DNA of 64,000 bases from IMG/VR virus record IMGVR_UViG_3300037189_012690, positions 1 through 64,000 of that record. One strand, written 5' to 3'. Origin of the DNA: a virus. Positions within the stretch are counted from its first letter, which is position 1, and the number at the start of each line of letters is the position of its first letter. A program made the translations under genes and the position numbers. The notes under the pieces were generated by a model, which saw nothing but the letters and a program-made list of their open reading frames with translations, searched no databases and was not told the DNA's origin. This document shows, one piece after another, positions 29,677-38,439 of the stretch.

Positions 29677-29702
29677 AAAAGCCCCAATTAAGGGGCTTTT
29701 TT
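29675..29702. terminator. Bidirectional rho-independent terminator
   Basis: AAAAAAGCCCC-AATTA-GGGGCTTTTTT separates the rightward genes from the leftward fibre operon and can act on both strands. Confidence 0.95.
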
Positions 29703-29721
29703 AGTTATTGCTTTATATTAA

Positions 29722-32565
29722 TTATGATACAGTTATATTACCCCAAGCAGAACCACTATAAACTTGCACATTTCCTGAACCAGTATTATAAATTATCATA
29801 CCTGCAGTCGGAGAAGTAATAGCTGCATCTCTAGCAGTAGCATCTGCATATACTGGCATTTTTAATGCTAGTGTAGCGAGAGTAATTGCCCCTGAAACAT
29901 TACCTGCACTGACATTACCTGATATATTAGCGTAACCAGTTACGTTAGCACCTGTACCAGTGATAACCATTGTAGCATTGCTTGTAGCAGTTAGTGTAAT
30001 ATTTGCGTTAGCAGTAATAGTTACGTTTGAGTTTCCATTCTGAACTAAGCCAGTATTAACAGTAGTGATGTTACCTGTAGTGATAATAGCAGTAGTAGTA
30101 CCTAAATTACCTACATTAGCATTACCATAAATGCTCAAGTTACCGCTATCAGATAATGATAATAAAGTTGTAGAGTATCCATTATTGATAATTTCAAGAT
30201 TACCAGTACTATTCATGCGTACAAATTTCTTAGTGTTGGTCGCACCACTGGTTGTATTTTCAAATGTTATCATTCCTGCATAACCTGCACCACCGTGTGC
30301 ATTGTCATTTATTAAATGAATTTCACCTGGAACAGATAGATTACCTGTATTATCAAATGTTGAATAGTAAAATTCTTCTGTATTTGTATTAAATGATTGG
30401 AAAACTAAATTACCGTTAGCATTGTCATCAGTTTGAACTGCAGCAAAATTATTGAATTCTACTCCTGATCTAGGACCAATACCGCTTGTGATTGTCAATT
30501 GACCTGTACCTTCAATAACACCACCGGTACCTGTTCCGATAACTTCAATATTAATTTGATTAGCTATTTCATGGCCACCAATTAAACTACCGTCTATGAA
30601 TAATACATCACCGACGTTGTAATATTGTCCACCGTTACTAATAGATGAGATACTAACAGTTCCCGCAAGATTAACATAAACCAATACTTGAAGATTAGCA
30701 CCAGATCCAGTATCACTAGTTACGCTAACTTGAAAATATCTACCGTCTCCGTTCATATGAATTGAACCAGGAGCTGACAATGTACCATCATTTGAAAAAT
30801 TCCATTCAGTGCTTCCTGCATTGTATAATGAACCATATATTGTAGCAGTATTATCTTGAGCATGGAATCCAGTAGTGTCAGAATCACCTACCTTTTTAGA
30901 TCCAACTACATTATCATTATACCAAAGCATGTCAACAAAACTTGGACTTTTGATATAAAAATTATCATAAGCTTCTAATGTGCCTTGATTAGTAAACGCA
31001 TAATTGTAACTGGTAGGGCCTTCACTATCAAAAGTTTGAATAGTTACATTACCGTTAGCATCAGTACCAGATACTACACCTCCACCTGCAAACTTAACAC
31101 CGTCTAGTGGATGAGTATATGTTGTATCAATTGTTAACCCACCAGTGCTTGTAATTGTACCACTTCCATTAACTGCAGCAACGGTCATGTATACATCATT
31201 AAGTAAATTTGTACCATTAATTGCAGTACCTAAAACAAAAACACTATCACCGACAACATATCCGCTACCACCGTTTGCTATGCCTACAATAATCATTTCA
31301 CCTGCAGCAGTAACATTAATATTAATTCGAAGATTGATGCCTGAACCAGTATTAGTGTTAACTATAACATTAAAATATTGTTTGTAGTTGTTTTCGATTG
31401 AAATTCCTGCAGGGAAAACAGCAGTTCCGTCACTGTAATTATACCAGTAATAATTCTCTCCGTTCTTTGTTTCAATTCCGGTACCTGCTTGATTCCCTTC
31501 AATATATATGTATGAAGTAATACCGTCACCATTTGCTGCATTTGCTGCATCACTATTTTCAAATAATAATTCGCTATAGTTGCTACTTACGATATCAATA
31601 CTTTCAGCACCAACATTGATTCGATTATTTGGGAAAGCCATTATCCCGTCTTTACTGAACGTCCATGTACTAGTAGCATTTCCTTTTGCTCTAGCCCAAA
31701 TTTCAACACCAGGTAAATCATTGTTATTAGTATTAGTAAATACTGCAGATAAATCTAATGCACCAGTGCTTACTAAACTGTTACTAGAATACATTGCTAC
31801 ACCATCTTTAGCATTGACTATTAAACTCTCTCCACCGTCTGGACCAATAATTCCGCCATATGGAAATACTAACTGACCGTTATTATTAAAGTTCCATGTA
31901 TTTGTTGTATCTGTGCCTGAATCATATGATTGAATGTCAACATTACCAGTTGAGTTTAAACGTACATATTGATTATCTCCACCTACATAAAGCATATCAC
32001 CTGATGCACTAGTTGCCATATGAACATCATTACTTCCAGTTAGATAAATGTCAACTGCACTTGCACTAGCGTCATTTGGCTGTAGATACATATTGCCAGT
32101 GCTTATGATGTTTTCTTCATCAAAAGTGATGTTGCCTGTTACAGCAGTGAAAACATAGGAGTCACCGTTTGCATGTTGTAGATGATCGGTTCTTAAATTA
32201 GCTGCATTGACAATGTTTGCGCTTATATTTCCTGCACTAGTAATATTAGCAGTTGCACTGATTGAGCCAGTAAGTACATTTCCTGAAACAACTACTGTGT
32301 CATTATTAGGATTGTAGATGAAGCCAGCATCACCGGTCAACACACCATTGACGTTGAATTGAACTTGTCCGCCGGATCCTCCGGCAGTATTGTTGAAATT
32401 GTTAGTTAGGGTAGTATTTTGGACCGTTTGTTCTATCTGGGTAATGTTGTAAGTAACATTTCCATTAGAAACATATGCCGCAGAATTTAGTGCGTTTCCA
32501 TATGTGGCCAACGCAGGGTCAGTCCCTGTGCTGATAATTGTCTGTTGTGGGGTTGGTATAGCCAT
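29722..32565 (-). CDS. Large fibre-type virion structural protein, 947 aa
   Basis: 947 aa, very rich in Asn, Gly, Thr, Ser and Val with beta-repeat texture (SATANITSAGNISANIVNAA). The N terminus MAIPTPQQTII and the segment GGSGGQVQFN are typical of phage tail-fibre or virion structural proteins of T4-like phages. An internal duplication is visible: about 55 residues near 397 and near 610 share YF-x-V-x-V...TGSG-x-NL and Y-x-VGD-x-hF. Likely exposed on the tail and host-binding. A late CTAAATA and AAGGAG lie upstream. Confidence 0.8.
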   Translation of the reverse strand: MAIPTPQQTIISTGTDPALATYGNALNSAAYVSNGNVTYNITQIEQTVQNTTLTNNFNNTAGGSGGQVQFNVNGVLTGDAGFIYNPNNDTVVVSGNVLTGSISATANITSAGNISANIVNAANLRTDHLQHANGDSYVFTAVTGNITFDEENIISTGNMYLQPNDASASAVDIYLTGSNDVHMATSASGDMLYVGGDNQYVRLNSTGNVDIQSYDSGTDTTNTWNFNNNGQLVFPYGGIIGPDGGESLIVNAKDGVAMYSSNSLVSTGALDLSAVFTNTNNNDLPGVEIWARAKGNATSTWTFSKDGIMAFPNNRINVGAESIDIVSSNYSELLFENSDAANAANGDGITSYIYIEGNQAGTGIETKNGENYYWYNYSDGTAVFPAGISIENNYKQYFNVIVNTNTGSGINLRININVTAAGEMIIVGIANGGSGYVVGDSVFVLGTAINGTNLLNDVYMTVAAVNGSGTITSTGGLTIDTTYTHPLDGVKFAGGGVVSGTDANGNVTIQTFDSEGPTSYNYAFTNQGTLEAYDNFYIKSPSFVDMLWYNDNVVGSKKVGDSDTTGFHAQDNTATIYGSLYNAGSTEWNFSNDGTLSAPGSIHMNGDGRYFQVSVTSDTGSGANLQVLVYVNLAGTVSISSISNGGQYYNVGDVLFIDGSLIGGHEIANQINIEVIGTGTGGVIEGTGQLTITSGIGPRSGVEFNNFAAVQTDDNANGNLVFQSFNTNTEEFYYSTFDNTGNLSVPGEIHLINDNAHGGAGYAGMITFENTTSGATNTKKFVRMNSTGNLEIINNGYSTTLLSLSDSGNLSIYGNANVGNLGTTTAIITTGNITTVNTGLVQNGNSNVTITANANITLTATSNATMVITGTGANVTGYANISGNVSAGNVSGAITLATLALKMPVYADATARDAAITSPTAGMIIYNTGSGNVQVYSGSAWGNITVS

Positions 32566-32585
32566 CGTTTTGCTCCTTTATTCAG

Positions 32586-32592
32586 TATTTAG
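32586..32592 (-). promoter_or_regulatory. Late-type promoter
   Basis: CTAAATA(C) on the minus strand, 20 bases upstream of the 947-aa fibre gene, with AAGGAG between. Confidence 0.6.
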
Positions 32593-32608
32593 CTGAAATG
32601 GGAGGAAA

Positions 32609-34792
32609 TTACACTGCTACTTCATAGATTGTCATATAACTGAAGCTGGCCATATCGTTTGATTTTCTGTTATTGATATACATATCATATGCTACTCCAA
32701 GCCAATGAGATCCGGCATAAACTTCATAAATTCTAGGTACAATAGATCCTGATATTTCAGTATGTTTAAATGGAACTTGCATTATCCAATCAGATGCAGT
32801 ACTAACACCTATAAAACTAGTAACCTGAAAACCAGCAGTCCAAGGAGCTATGCCACCAACATTATTATTAACTGTAGGAACTCCGTCTTTGTATACTCCA
32901 AAACCCTGAACATAAGTAGGAGTTGCACTAATAACACAATCTATGATAATTCTGCTAGTAGCTGATAACGGTGTAAAGTTAATTTTAAGACCTAATACTG
33001 CAACATTAAGAGTGGTATTAATTTGTTGTCTTGCCGGACCACTTACTGCCATCTGAACTTGTAATATTGTTCCTGAAGGTAATCTAGCACTACCTAATGT
33101 ACCTGAAGTTTGGAAGCTAGAGTTACTTGCTACGCTGTTAGCATAGTTTCTTGCAAAATTAATTGTAGAAATTTGATTGGCTGGTGCAGTAACGGCATTT
33201 GCTAATGTGACATCAGGTGTTAGTGGAATACCATTAAAACTCGGACTTGTTAAAGGAGCTTTATTAGCGTTAAAATCTTTTACGAAATTCAATGTAGCAA
33301 TTTGTGAACTTGGGAATATAACGTTTGCTATATTTGCAACTTCAGGAGCTTGTGGAATTCCAGTAAAGATTGGACTATTTAATGGAGCTTTAGTTAATAT
33401 AACATTGTTTACAAATTCTGTAGTAGCAACTGTCGTGTTACTTATTGAATTACTAGGAGTCAGTGCATACATAGCACCAGTTGATGATATAGTACCTAAT
33501 GCAACTACGTTACCATTTGCTCTAATGTTTCCAACTACAGATAAGTTAACCAAGTTACCAACAGTTGTGATATTGCTTTGGGTAGCACCAGTAACTGATC
33601 CGGCAAAGTTTGCGTTATTAGCAGATAATACTCCAGTTACACTAGCACCGTTACCTGATAGTTTAGGAGCAGTAAAAACTCCTGTAACTTTATCAAAAGT
33701 AAAGCCAGCATTAGCACCAATTGCACCTGCATTATTAAATTGTACTTGTGTGTTACTACCTGCAGCAGCAGTTGTAGTTCCAACTGCACCCGGAGCTGGT
33801 TGCCAACTTAGATTGCCGCCACCGTCTGTTTGTAAGAAATAACTTGATGTACCTCCACCAATCTTGATATTATCTGGAGTTGATGCTACTAAGTTTCCTG
33901 CTACAGAAATATTACCATTAGCTGTCAGATTCCCAGTTATCTGCACATTTCTGTTACCTGTGATGTTGCCGTATGTTATTGTATTACCAGAATTAGTTAT
34001 ATTACCAACTATGCTTATATTAGTAGGTAAGTCAATGGTAATAGTACCTGCTGTAGTTATTGTTGGGTTTGTAATAGTTAATGTGGTACTAGACACACTA
34101 ACTTGTGATACTGTGCCGCTTGATAATTTTGCAGAAATTGTTAGTTCACCGGTGTTATCAGTTACTACAATACCGGGACCTGGATTAATTCTAGTCACAC
34201 CTGTATTAGTTACAGTTATTGTACCATTTGATGTTATCGGACTGCCTGTTATAGAAATACCATTGCCACCACTTACTGCAACTGAAGTAACAGTACCAGC
34301 AATACTTGAATTTGCAATTTGTGTTACACGACCATATTCATCTACTGACATTACTGGTGTAGCATATTGACCGGGTACTAATGCAGGAAGTAATGGCAAA
34401 TCAACTGTCATAATTCCAGCACTTACTATAGGACTACCTGTAATTTCTAATGTATTAGTAACTAATGCAACATTGGTAACACCTGCCACTAAATTACCAG
34501 TCCCGTCACCTGACATACTGATTATAACGTTTCCGTTGGCACTGTTTACTGTAATACCAGTTCCCGCTATTACATTAATAACGCCAGTATTTGTGATTTT
34601 GAGTGTACCGGTTGAACTAGTTGACTCAGTAGCTATTCCATTATTTCCAACAAAAGTATTGTAGTTACTTGCGGTTGTGAAAAGTGTAGTGAAATTATTC
34701 TGTATTTTATTAAAAGCCGTGAATAATGAATCGCTATTTGCGACTGAATTCTGTGCTCCAATGTTGATATTTGCTTGTCCTTGTATAGGCAT
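32609..34792 (-). CDS. Fibre-type virion structural protein, 727 aa
   Basis: 727 aa. N terminus MPIQGQANINIGAQNSVA with FTAFNKIQNNFTTLF is typical of a baseplate- or tail-attached fibre. The middle is a series of T/V/G-rich beta repeats (ISITGSPITSNGTITVTNTG) and the C-terminal 150 residues are a less repetitive globular tip (YVQGFGVYKDGVPTVN). It resembles the neighbouring 947-aa protein, including AAGSNTQVQFNNAGAIGA near GGQVQFN. Probably the two are stacked or interacting fibre subunits. Confidence 0.8.
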   Translation of the reverse strand: MPIQGQANINIGAQNSVANSDSLFTAFNKIQNNFTTLFTTASNYNTFVGNNGIATESTSSTGTLKITNTGVINVIAGTGITVNSANGNVIISMSGDGTGNLVAGVTNVALVTNTLEITGSPIVSAGIMTVDLPLLPALVPGQYATPVMSVDEYGRVTQIANSSIAGTVTSVAVSGGNGISITGSPITSNGTITVTNTGVTRINPGPGIVVTDNTGELTISAKLSSGTVSQVSVSSTTLTITNPTITTAGTITIDLPTNISIVGNITNSGNTITYGNITGNRNVQITGNLTANGNISVAGNLVASTPDNIKIGGGTSSYFLQTDGGGNLSWQPAPGAVGTTTAAAGSNTQVQFNNAGAIGANAGFTFDKVTGVFTAPKLSGNGASVTGVLSANNANFAGSVTGATQSNITTVGNLVNLSVVGNIRANGNVVALGTISSTGAMYALTPSNSISNTTVATTEFVNNVILTKAPLNSPIFTGIPQAPEVANIANVIFPSSQIATLNFVKDFNANKAPLTSPSFNGIPLTPDVTLANAVTAPANQISTINFARNYANSVASNSSFQTSGTLGSARLPSGTILQVQMAVSGPARQQINTTLNVAVLGLKINFTPLSATSRIIIDCVISATPTYVQGFGVYKDGVPTVNNNVGGIAPWTAGFQVTSFIGVSTASDWIMQVPFKHTEISGSIVPRIYEVYAGSHWLGVAYDMYINNRKSNDMASFSYMTIYEVAV

Positions 34793-34809
34793 TTTAGTCC
34801 CTCATCTAG

Positions 34810-34816
34810 TATTTAT
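34810..34816 (-). promoter_or_regulatory. T4-type late promoter
   Basis: GATAAATAC on the minus strand, about 17 bases upstream of the 727-aa fibre gene, with GAGGGA between. Confidence 0.7.
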
Positions 34817-34822
34817 CTTACT

Positions 34823-35152
34823 TTAATAGGGATTAAAGCTAGAACCACACCCACAAGTAGTCTGAGCATTAGGATTAATGATTTTAAAGCTGGATCCGTA
34901 TACATCTTCACTGTAGTCAATACTAGCATTTTCTAAGTATTGTGCCGAAATACTGTCAATTAATACACTCAATGATCCTGCTGGAATTGCAAAGTCATCT
35001 TCATTTTGTTCATTATCTAGTGTGAATCCATATTGCATACCCGAACAGCCACCGCCTTGTACAAATATACGTAGTCTTAGCGCAGGATCATTTTCCTCCT
35101 CTACTATTTCATGTAATTTCTTTATGGCATTTTCTGATACTTGTAGATTCAT
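34823..35152 (-). CDS. erpA: A-type Fe-S carrier protein (ErpA/IscA-like)
   Basis: 109 aa, normal length for the family. The three conserved cluster-binding cysteines are present: C36 in QGGGCSGMQYGF, and C100/C102 in TTCGCGSSF. A-type carriers deliver Fe-S clusters to apo-proteins. Possible clients are the radical-SAM enzymes encoded at 1-6.2 kb (inference). AAGGAG precedes the ATG, 8 bases after the stop of the upstream glycosyltransferase gene. Confidence 0.95.
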   Translation of the reverse strand: MNLQVSENAIKKLHEIVEEENDPALRLRIFVQGGGCSGMQYGFTLDNEQNEDDFAIPAGSLSVLIDSISAQYLENASIDYSEDVYGSSFKIINPNAQTTCGCGSSFNPY

Positions 35153-35160
35153 ATAACTCC

Positions 35161-35859
35161 TTATTTTGTATACTTATCTGCATACTTGCGAAAATTCTTA
35201 CTCCATTCAGCAGTACCTAATGACCCTGTCCCTGCATGAATTATGGCTAGTGGAAATGTACCCATCTTTAGATTCTTTAATTCTGCTTGTCTACAGAAGT
35301 CCATGTCATAGAAATGAAAGTCAAACTGTGGGTCGAATCGTAGTCCTGATTGTTTTAATGTGTTACTATGTGCTGCTAAGAACACTCCATCTAAGAGTTT
35401 TACTTCTTGATCGCTAGGACCATAATAGTTGATATTGTTTGGGTACCAGTTTTGACCGTGCGCAACAGTACCAGTTAGGTTTGTATTTTCATCCCAAACA
35501 AATCCACTTTCTTTGATTAAATGTCCCCATGCGGGTTGATAGTCAACTCTCTTTATATTTCCTGCTAATCCAACAACGTCATATTTCTTTAATGCTTCCG
35601 TAACCCTTAATGGCCAGAAGTAATCAAGTATCATAACATCGTCATGCATGAACACAATAATATAATCTTCATCTAAACTCTGTTCAATTATGTTATTATA
35701 TACTTCACCTAAACTAGATTTATTATTGGTGGCAATATGAATCTGGATATTTTTCTGATTTGTAGCCATTAGTGATTTAGCAGTTTCAGCTTTCTGCTTA
35801 AAATCTTCTTGTGAATATTCGGTAGCGACTACTACTTTGATTTTTTGATCGGTATACAT
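35161..35859 (-). CDS. Glycosyltransferase family 2-like protein
   Basis: 232 aa. KVVVATEYSQEDFKQKA, then EDYIIVFMHDDVMILDYFWP with a DD metal motif, and LLDGVFLAAHSNTL match GT-A transferases close to the StrF-like group in phages and bacteria. It probably transfers a sugar onto a surface or virion component. AATAAATA lies 6 bases before the ATG. It is followed by erpA in the same direction. Confidence 0.8.
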   Translation of the reverse strand: MYTDQKIKVVVATEYSQEDFKQKAETAKSLMATNQKNIQIHIATNNKSSLGEVYNNIIEQSLDEDYIIVFMHDDVMILDYFWPLRVTEALKKYDVVGLAGNIKRVDYQPAWGHLIKESGFVWDENTNLTGTVAHGQNWYPNNINYYGPSDQEVKLLDGVFLAAHSNTLKQSGLRFDPQFDFHFYDMDFCRQAELKNLKMGTFPLAIIHAGTGSLGTAEWSKNFRKYADKYTK

Positions 35860-35865
35860 AGTCTA

Positions 35866-35873
35866 ATATTTAT
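35866..35873 (-). promoter_or_regulatory. Late-type promoter, leaderless spacing
   Basis: AATAAATA on the minus strand; ATTAGACT-type spacing of 6 bases to the glycosyltransferase ATG without a ribosome site. Confidence 0.6.
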
Positions 35874-35897
35874 TGACTACGTGCTTGACCATTATAT

Positions 35898-36452
35898 TTA
35901 AAGACTTTTGCCCCAACGTGTGTTGATGACGTTCCAGTTGATGATCTTCCACTGTTCTTTTAGATACTTTTTCTTATCTGTGCCGTAGTCAAGGATCCAT
36001 GCATGTTCCCACCAGTCAATTAACAATAGTATATCATTACGTACTTCATGGTTTTTGATTGTTTTGATGGTACCATTGTGCGCTAGATAAATCCAATTAC
36101 TACCCTGTAACTTCATAGCTTCTTCTTCAAACTTATCCTTCATATTGTCGTATCCACCAAAGTGTTTTTTGATGAATCCTAGCATAGGGCCATTAGGCTT
36201 GTTATCATTACGAACTTCACGGAACTGTGGGAAAAGTGTATTGTGCAAAAATGCACCTGCATAATTGAAATCAGGATCACCTTCACCCTTGTTGTATCTT
36301 TCTGCATACCCATGGGCTAGTTTACCATAGTGTAAGTCTATTGTATCCTTGCTGAGGACAGGGCTTACGTCTTTTGGTTCAAAGTTTAGATTAATTATTT
36401 CGATGTCTTGAGGTTTGTTCTTATCCTCAAGTAATGTAATGATATCACGCAT
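35898..36452 (-). CDS. Fe/Mn superoxide dismutase with capsid-targeting-like tag
   Basis: 184 aa. The four metal ligands are visible: H41 in DLHYGKLAHGY, H70 in AGAFLHNTLF, and D146/H150 in LIDWWEHAWILDYG. The enzyme converts superoxide to peroxide and oxygen. Residues 1-10 (MRDIITLLED) form a short leader not found in normal SODs. They resemble the capsid-targeting tags of T4 internal proteins, so the enzyme may be packaged. A late promoter abuts the ATG. Confidence 0.9.
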   Translation of the reverse strand: MRDIITLLEDKNKPQDIEIINLNFEPKDVSPVLSKDTIDLHYGKLAHGYAERYNKGEGDPDFNYAGAFLHNTLFPQFREVRNDNKPNGPMLGFIKKHFGGYDNMKDKFEEEAMKLQGSNWIYLAHNGTIKTIKNHEVRNDILLLIDWWEHAWILDYGTDKKKYLKEQWKIINWNVINTRWGKSL

Positions 36453-36457
36453 TAGAA

Positions 36458-36465
36458 TATTTATC
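36458..36465 (-). promoter_or_regulatory. Late-type promoter, leaderless spacing
   Basis: GATAAATAT on the minus strand ends 5 bases before the SOD ATG at 36452; no ribosome-binding site in between. Confidence 0.65.
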
Positions 36466-36676
36466 TGCGGCGTGTGATTCGGCCTCTAGTTAAGTCATAT
36501 GGACTGAACTCTACTTCTACCGTGTCTCCTAGTAGAATCTTGATGTCATGCTTGCGCATTTTACCTGATATGTAACCAATAATCAACTGCTTGTTCGGTA
36601 ATTCAACCCTAAACATTGCATTTGGTAATACATCGATGACTTTACCATCAATTTTTAATCCTTCTTCTTTAGCCAT
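36461..36676 (-). CDS. infA: Translation initiation factor IF-1
   Basis: 71 aa, exactly the usual length. The OB-fold pattern is complete: [58 protein letters not shown]-1 binds the A site of the 30S subunit during initiation. A phage copy could bias initiation, perhaps together with the phage bS21. Its ATG overlaps the stop of the upstream gene. Confidence 0.97.
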   Translation of the reverse strand: MAKEEGLKIDGKVIDVLPNAMFRVELPNKQLIIGYISGKMRKHDIKILLGDTVEVEFSPYDLTRGRITRRR

Positions 36677-37065
36677 TATCTCCTCATTTTACTAATGTCT
36701 TTTGCTGCTTCATCAGTAAAAATAGGCACAGCATTACTTTTATGCATAGTACCGATACCAATGATTTTGTCACCTGTGTATTTTGGTGTTTGTCTAATAG
36801 TGACAGCACCAGTGTGACCTGTATCAACACTAGGCAGATTACGTATCTCTGCTAGTCTTGGATTTTTAGGAGGAATATAAGGCTTAGACTTCAATGCACG
36901 ACTGCGCTTTTTATCTTCAGCGTCAATTTTCCATTTATCCTGCAAGTCTTTCCACTCACGGTCTAATTGCTCTGCTTTACGCTTTTGCTCAGAAGAAGCC
37001 CATTTGTGTTTACCCTTACGCTTGCCCATTGTAGTGAGTGCAGGATGTGCTAGATGCATTGTCAT
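36676..37065 (-). CDS. Conserved T4-like phage protein, 129 aa
   Basis: 129 aa, basic. The start [10 protein letters not shown]-like ([17 protein letters not shown]) and [15 protein letters not shown] are hallmarks of a protein widespread in T4-like environmental phages. Likely nucleic-acid associated from its composition. Preceded by an early-type promoter. Confidence 0.7.
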   Translation of the reverse strand: MTMHLAHPALTTMGKRKGKHKWASSEQKRKAEQLDREWKDLQDKWKIDAEDKKRSRALKSKPYIPPKNPRLAEIRNLPSVDTGHTGAVTIRQTPKYTGDKIIGIGTMHKSNAVPIFTDEAAKDISKMRR

Positions 37066-37095
37066 AGTAATATTGAAGTAGTTGACTGTATTATG

Positions 37096-37124
37096 ATTCT
37101 ACTACCAAAATGATTAAGTGTCAA
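37096..37124 (-). promoter_or_regulatory. Sigma70-type promoter
   Basis: Minus strand TTGACA (37124-37119), 17-bp spacer, TAGAAT (37101-37096), upstream of the 129-aa protein and infA. Confidence 0.8.
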
Positions 37125-37126
37125 CA

Positions 37127-37600
37127 TCATTTTTTGAGGATGTCCCACACTTGTTCTTTCTCTTTGATTTCAGCTTCTAGTTCTTTATAACGTTTTGATA
37201 ATTCACGTAGTTCTTCCCACTTTTCTTCTAGTTCAGGATTAGGTTTATAAATTGCTAATTTATCTTCTATCTTAGATAATAACTCAACTAAATCTTTTCC
37301 ACCTACTTTAATCTTGCCTTCAAACTCAGCATCACCCTTTACTTGTATCGTACCAGAATTCTGTATCGCACCATTAGTATATACATTTGAAATTGGATTT
37401 GGATTTAGTGTTATAGTTTGAGGATGTTGATAGCTTGTGCCAGACCATGTTATGTTAGGTGATCCTATACCATAGGCGCCACCGGTGCCATTGTATACAT
37501 GTCCTAATGTTCCTGAATTAATCCCTACAGTGGATAAATCAGCAGCAGTCAAAGGCTTAATATTTGATGTAGTTAATGGAGGTATCGTTGTTATACTCAT
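37127..37600 (-). CDS. Virion-associated coiled-coil protein, 157 aa
   Basis: 157 aa. The N-terminal half is Thr/Ser/Gly/Asn-rich beta (TAADLSTVGINSGTLGHVY) and the C terminus is a charged coiled coil (RELSKRYKELEAEIKEKEQ). The combination is typical of small virion structural proteins of T4-like phages. The start overlaps the AbrB-like gene by 4 bp. Confidence 0.65.
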   Translation of the reverse strand: MSITTIPPLTTSNIKPLTAADLSTVGINSGTLGHVYNGTGGAYGIGSPNITWSGTSYQHPQTITLNPNPISNVYTNGAIQNSGTIQVKGDAEFEGKIKVGGKDLVELLSKIEDKLAIYKPNPELEEKWEELRELSKRYKELEAEIKEKEQVWDILKK

Positions 37601-37779
37601 TTGTCAACCTTTTTAAGAATGAATCGACCAGTCTTATCGACATTAAACTCAATGTCATCACCTGGTTCCCATTTCAACTCTGTTAATAGTGCAGGAGGAA
37701 TGGGGATAAGAACATCACCGTTGGTATCTTCTTGGGTGATAACCTCATACCTTTTGTGATCTTTGTTCTTTTTGCTCAT
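37597..37779 (-). CDS. AbrB/SpoVT-type DNA-binding protein
   Basis: 60 aa. VLIPIPPALLTELKWEPGDDIEF followed by FILKKV is the swapped-hairpin AbrB fold (PIPxxLL...W-x-x-GD). Such proteins act as transition regulators or antitoxins; no toxin partner is apparent beside it. It is coupled to the downstream structural gene. Confidence 0.75.
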   Translation of the reverse strand: MSKKNKDHKRYEVITQEDTNGDVLIPIPPALLTELKWEPGDDIEFNVDKTGRFILKKVDK

Positions 37780-37839
37780 ATCTTATTGTACAGGAAAATT
37801 ATCATTATAACAATACTTAGTATAAAAATAATTCTCCCA

Positions 37840-38439
37840 TTAATATTGAGAAGTTGGTAAGTCAGTATAAGCAGACTTTGATTTAACTGGTTTTGGTTCT
37901 GGGGTTGATGGTTTTGGAGATACTAAATCACTTACATAATTTGAAATTTTACTAGTCCATGAATCATCAGCTTTCGGTGCCGATGGTATAGTTCTTTCAT
38001 CATGTACATAATCTGCTACATAATTTTGGGTTTGCTTGAATGGTGGAATTCCGCCGTACTTTTCAACAGCAGTTGGTCCTGCATTGTATGCTGCTAATGC
38101 TAATGTAGGATCTTTGCTATATCTATTGTAGTATTTGGCTAACAACTCTGTACCGCCTCGTATATTTTCATAAGGATCAGTACGATCCTTAACTCCTACA
38201 TCTTTTGCAGCTATAGGCATTAATTGCATAACACCTACTGCACGTTCACCACTTTTAGTTTTAGGACCTCTAACTGTTGCTCTTGCTGCAGGATCATCAG
38301 CTAGGTGTCCTGTTTCTTTCTTCATAGCATGTAAAACCATGCCAGGTGGAATCCCATACTTTTCAGCCATTTGTCTAGCATATTCATCATATGCTATTTG
38401 TGGCTTACTATCTTCAGTAATGAACTCGCTTGCTCTCAT
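37840..38439 (-). CDS. Lytic transglycosylase (SLT domain), tagged N terminus
   Basis: 199 aa. The SLT catalytic domain spans about residues 18-135: catalytic E42 in HAMKKETGHLA, AVGVMQLMP (GxMQ motif), ENIRGGTELLAKYY, and LALAAYNAGPTAV. It cleaves the glycan strands of peptidoglycan. The N terminus MRASEFITED resembles a T4 capsid-targeting tag with a possible gp21 site (I-T-E|D). This suggests an enzyme carried in the virion. The C-terminal third is proline-rich and disordered. Confidence 0.9.
   Translation of the reverse strand: MRASEFITEDSKPQIAYDEYARQMAEKYGIPPGMVLHAMKKETGHLADDPAARATVRGPKTKSGERAVGVMQLMPIAAKDVGVKDRTDPYENIRGGTELLAKYYNRYSKDPTLALAAYNAGPTAVEKYGGIPPFKQTQNYVADYVHDERTIPSAPKADDSWTSKISNYVSDLVSPKPSTPEPKPVKSKSAYTDLPTSQY

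Noticed and set aside
33177-34664. Long plus-strand ORFs of 221, 168 and 63 aa opposite the 727-aa fibre gene
   Set aside because: They are hydrophobic Val/Leu/Pro-rich antisense shadows of a repetitive Thr/Asn-rich gene and have no ribosome sites or promoters.
37127-37779. AbrB-like gene plus neighbour as a toxin-antitoxin pair
   Set aside because: The neighbour is a beta/coiled-coil structural-type protein, not a PIN or MazF-type toxin.
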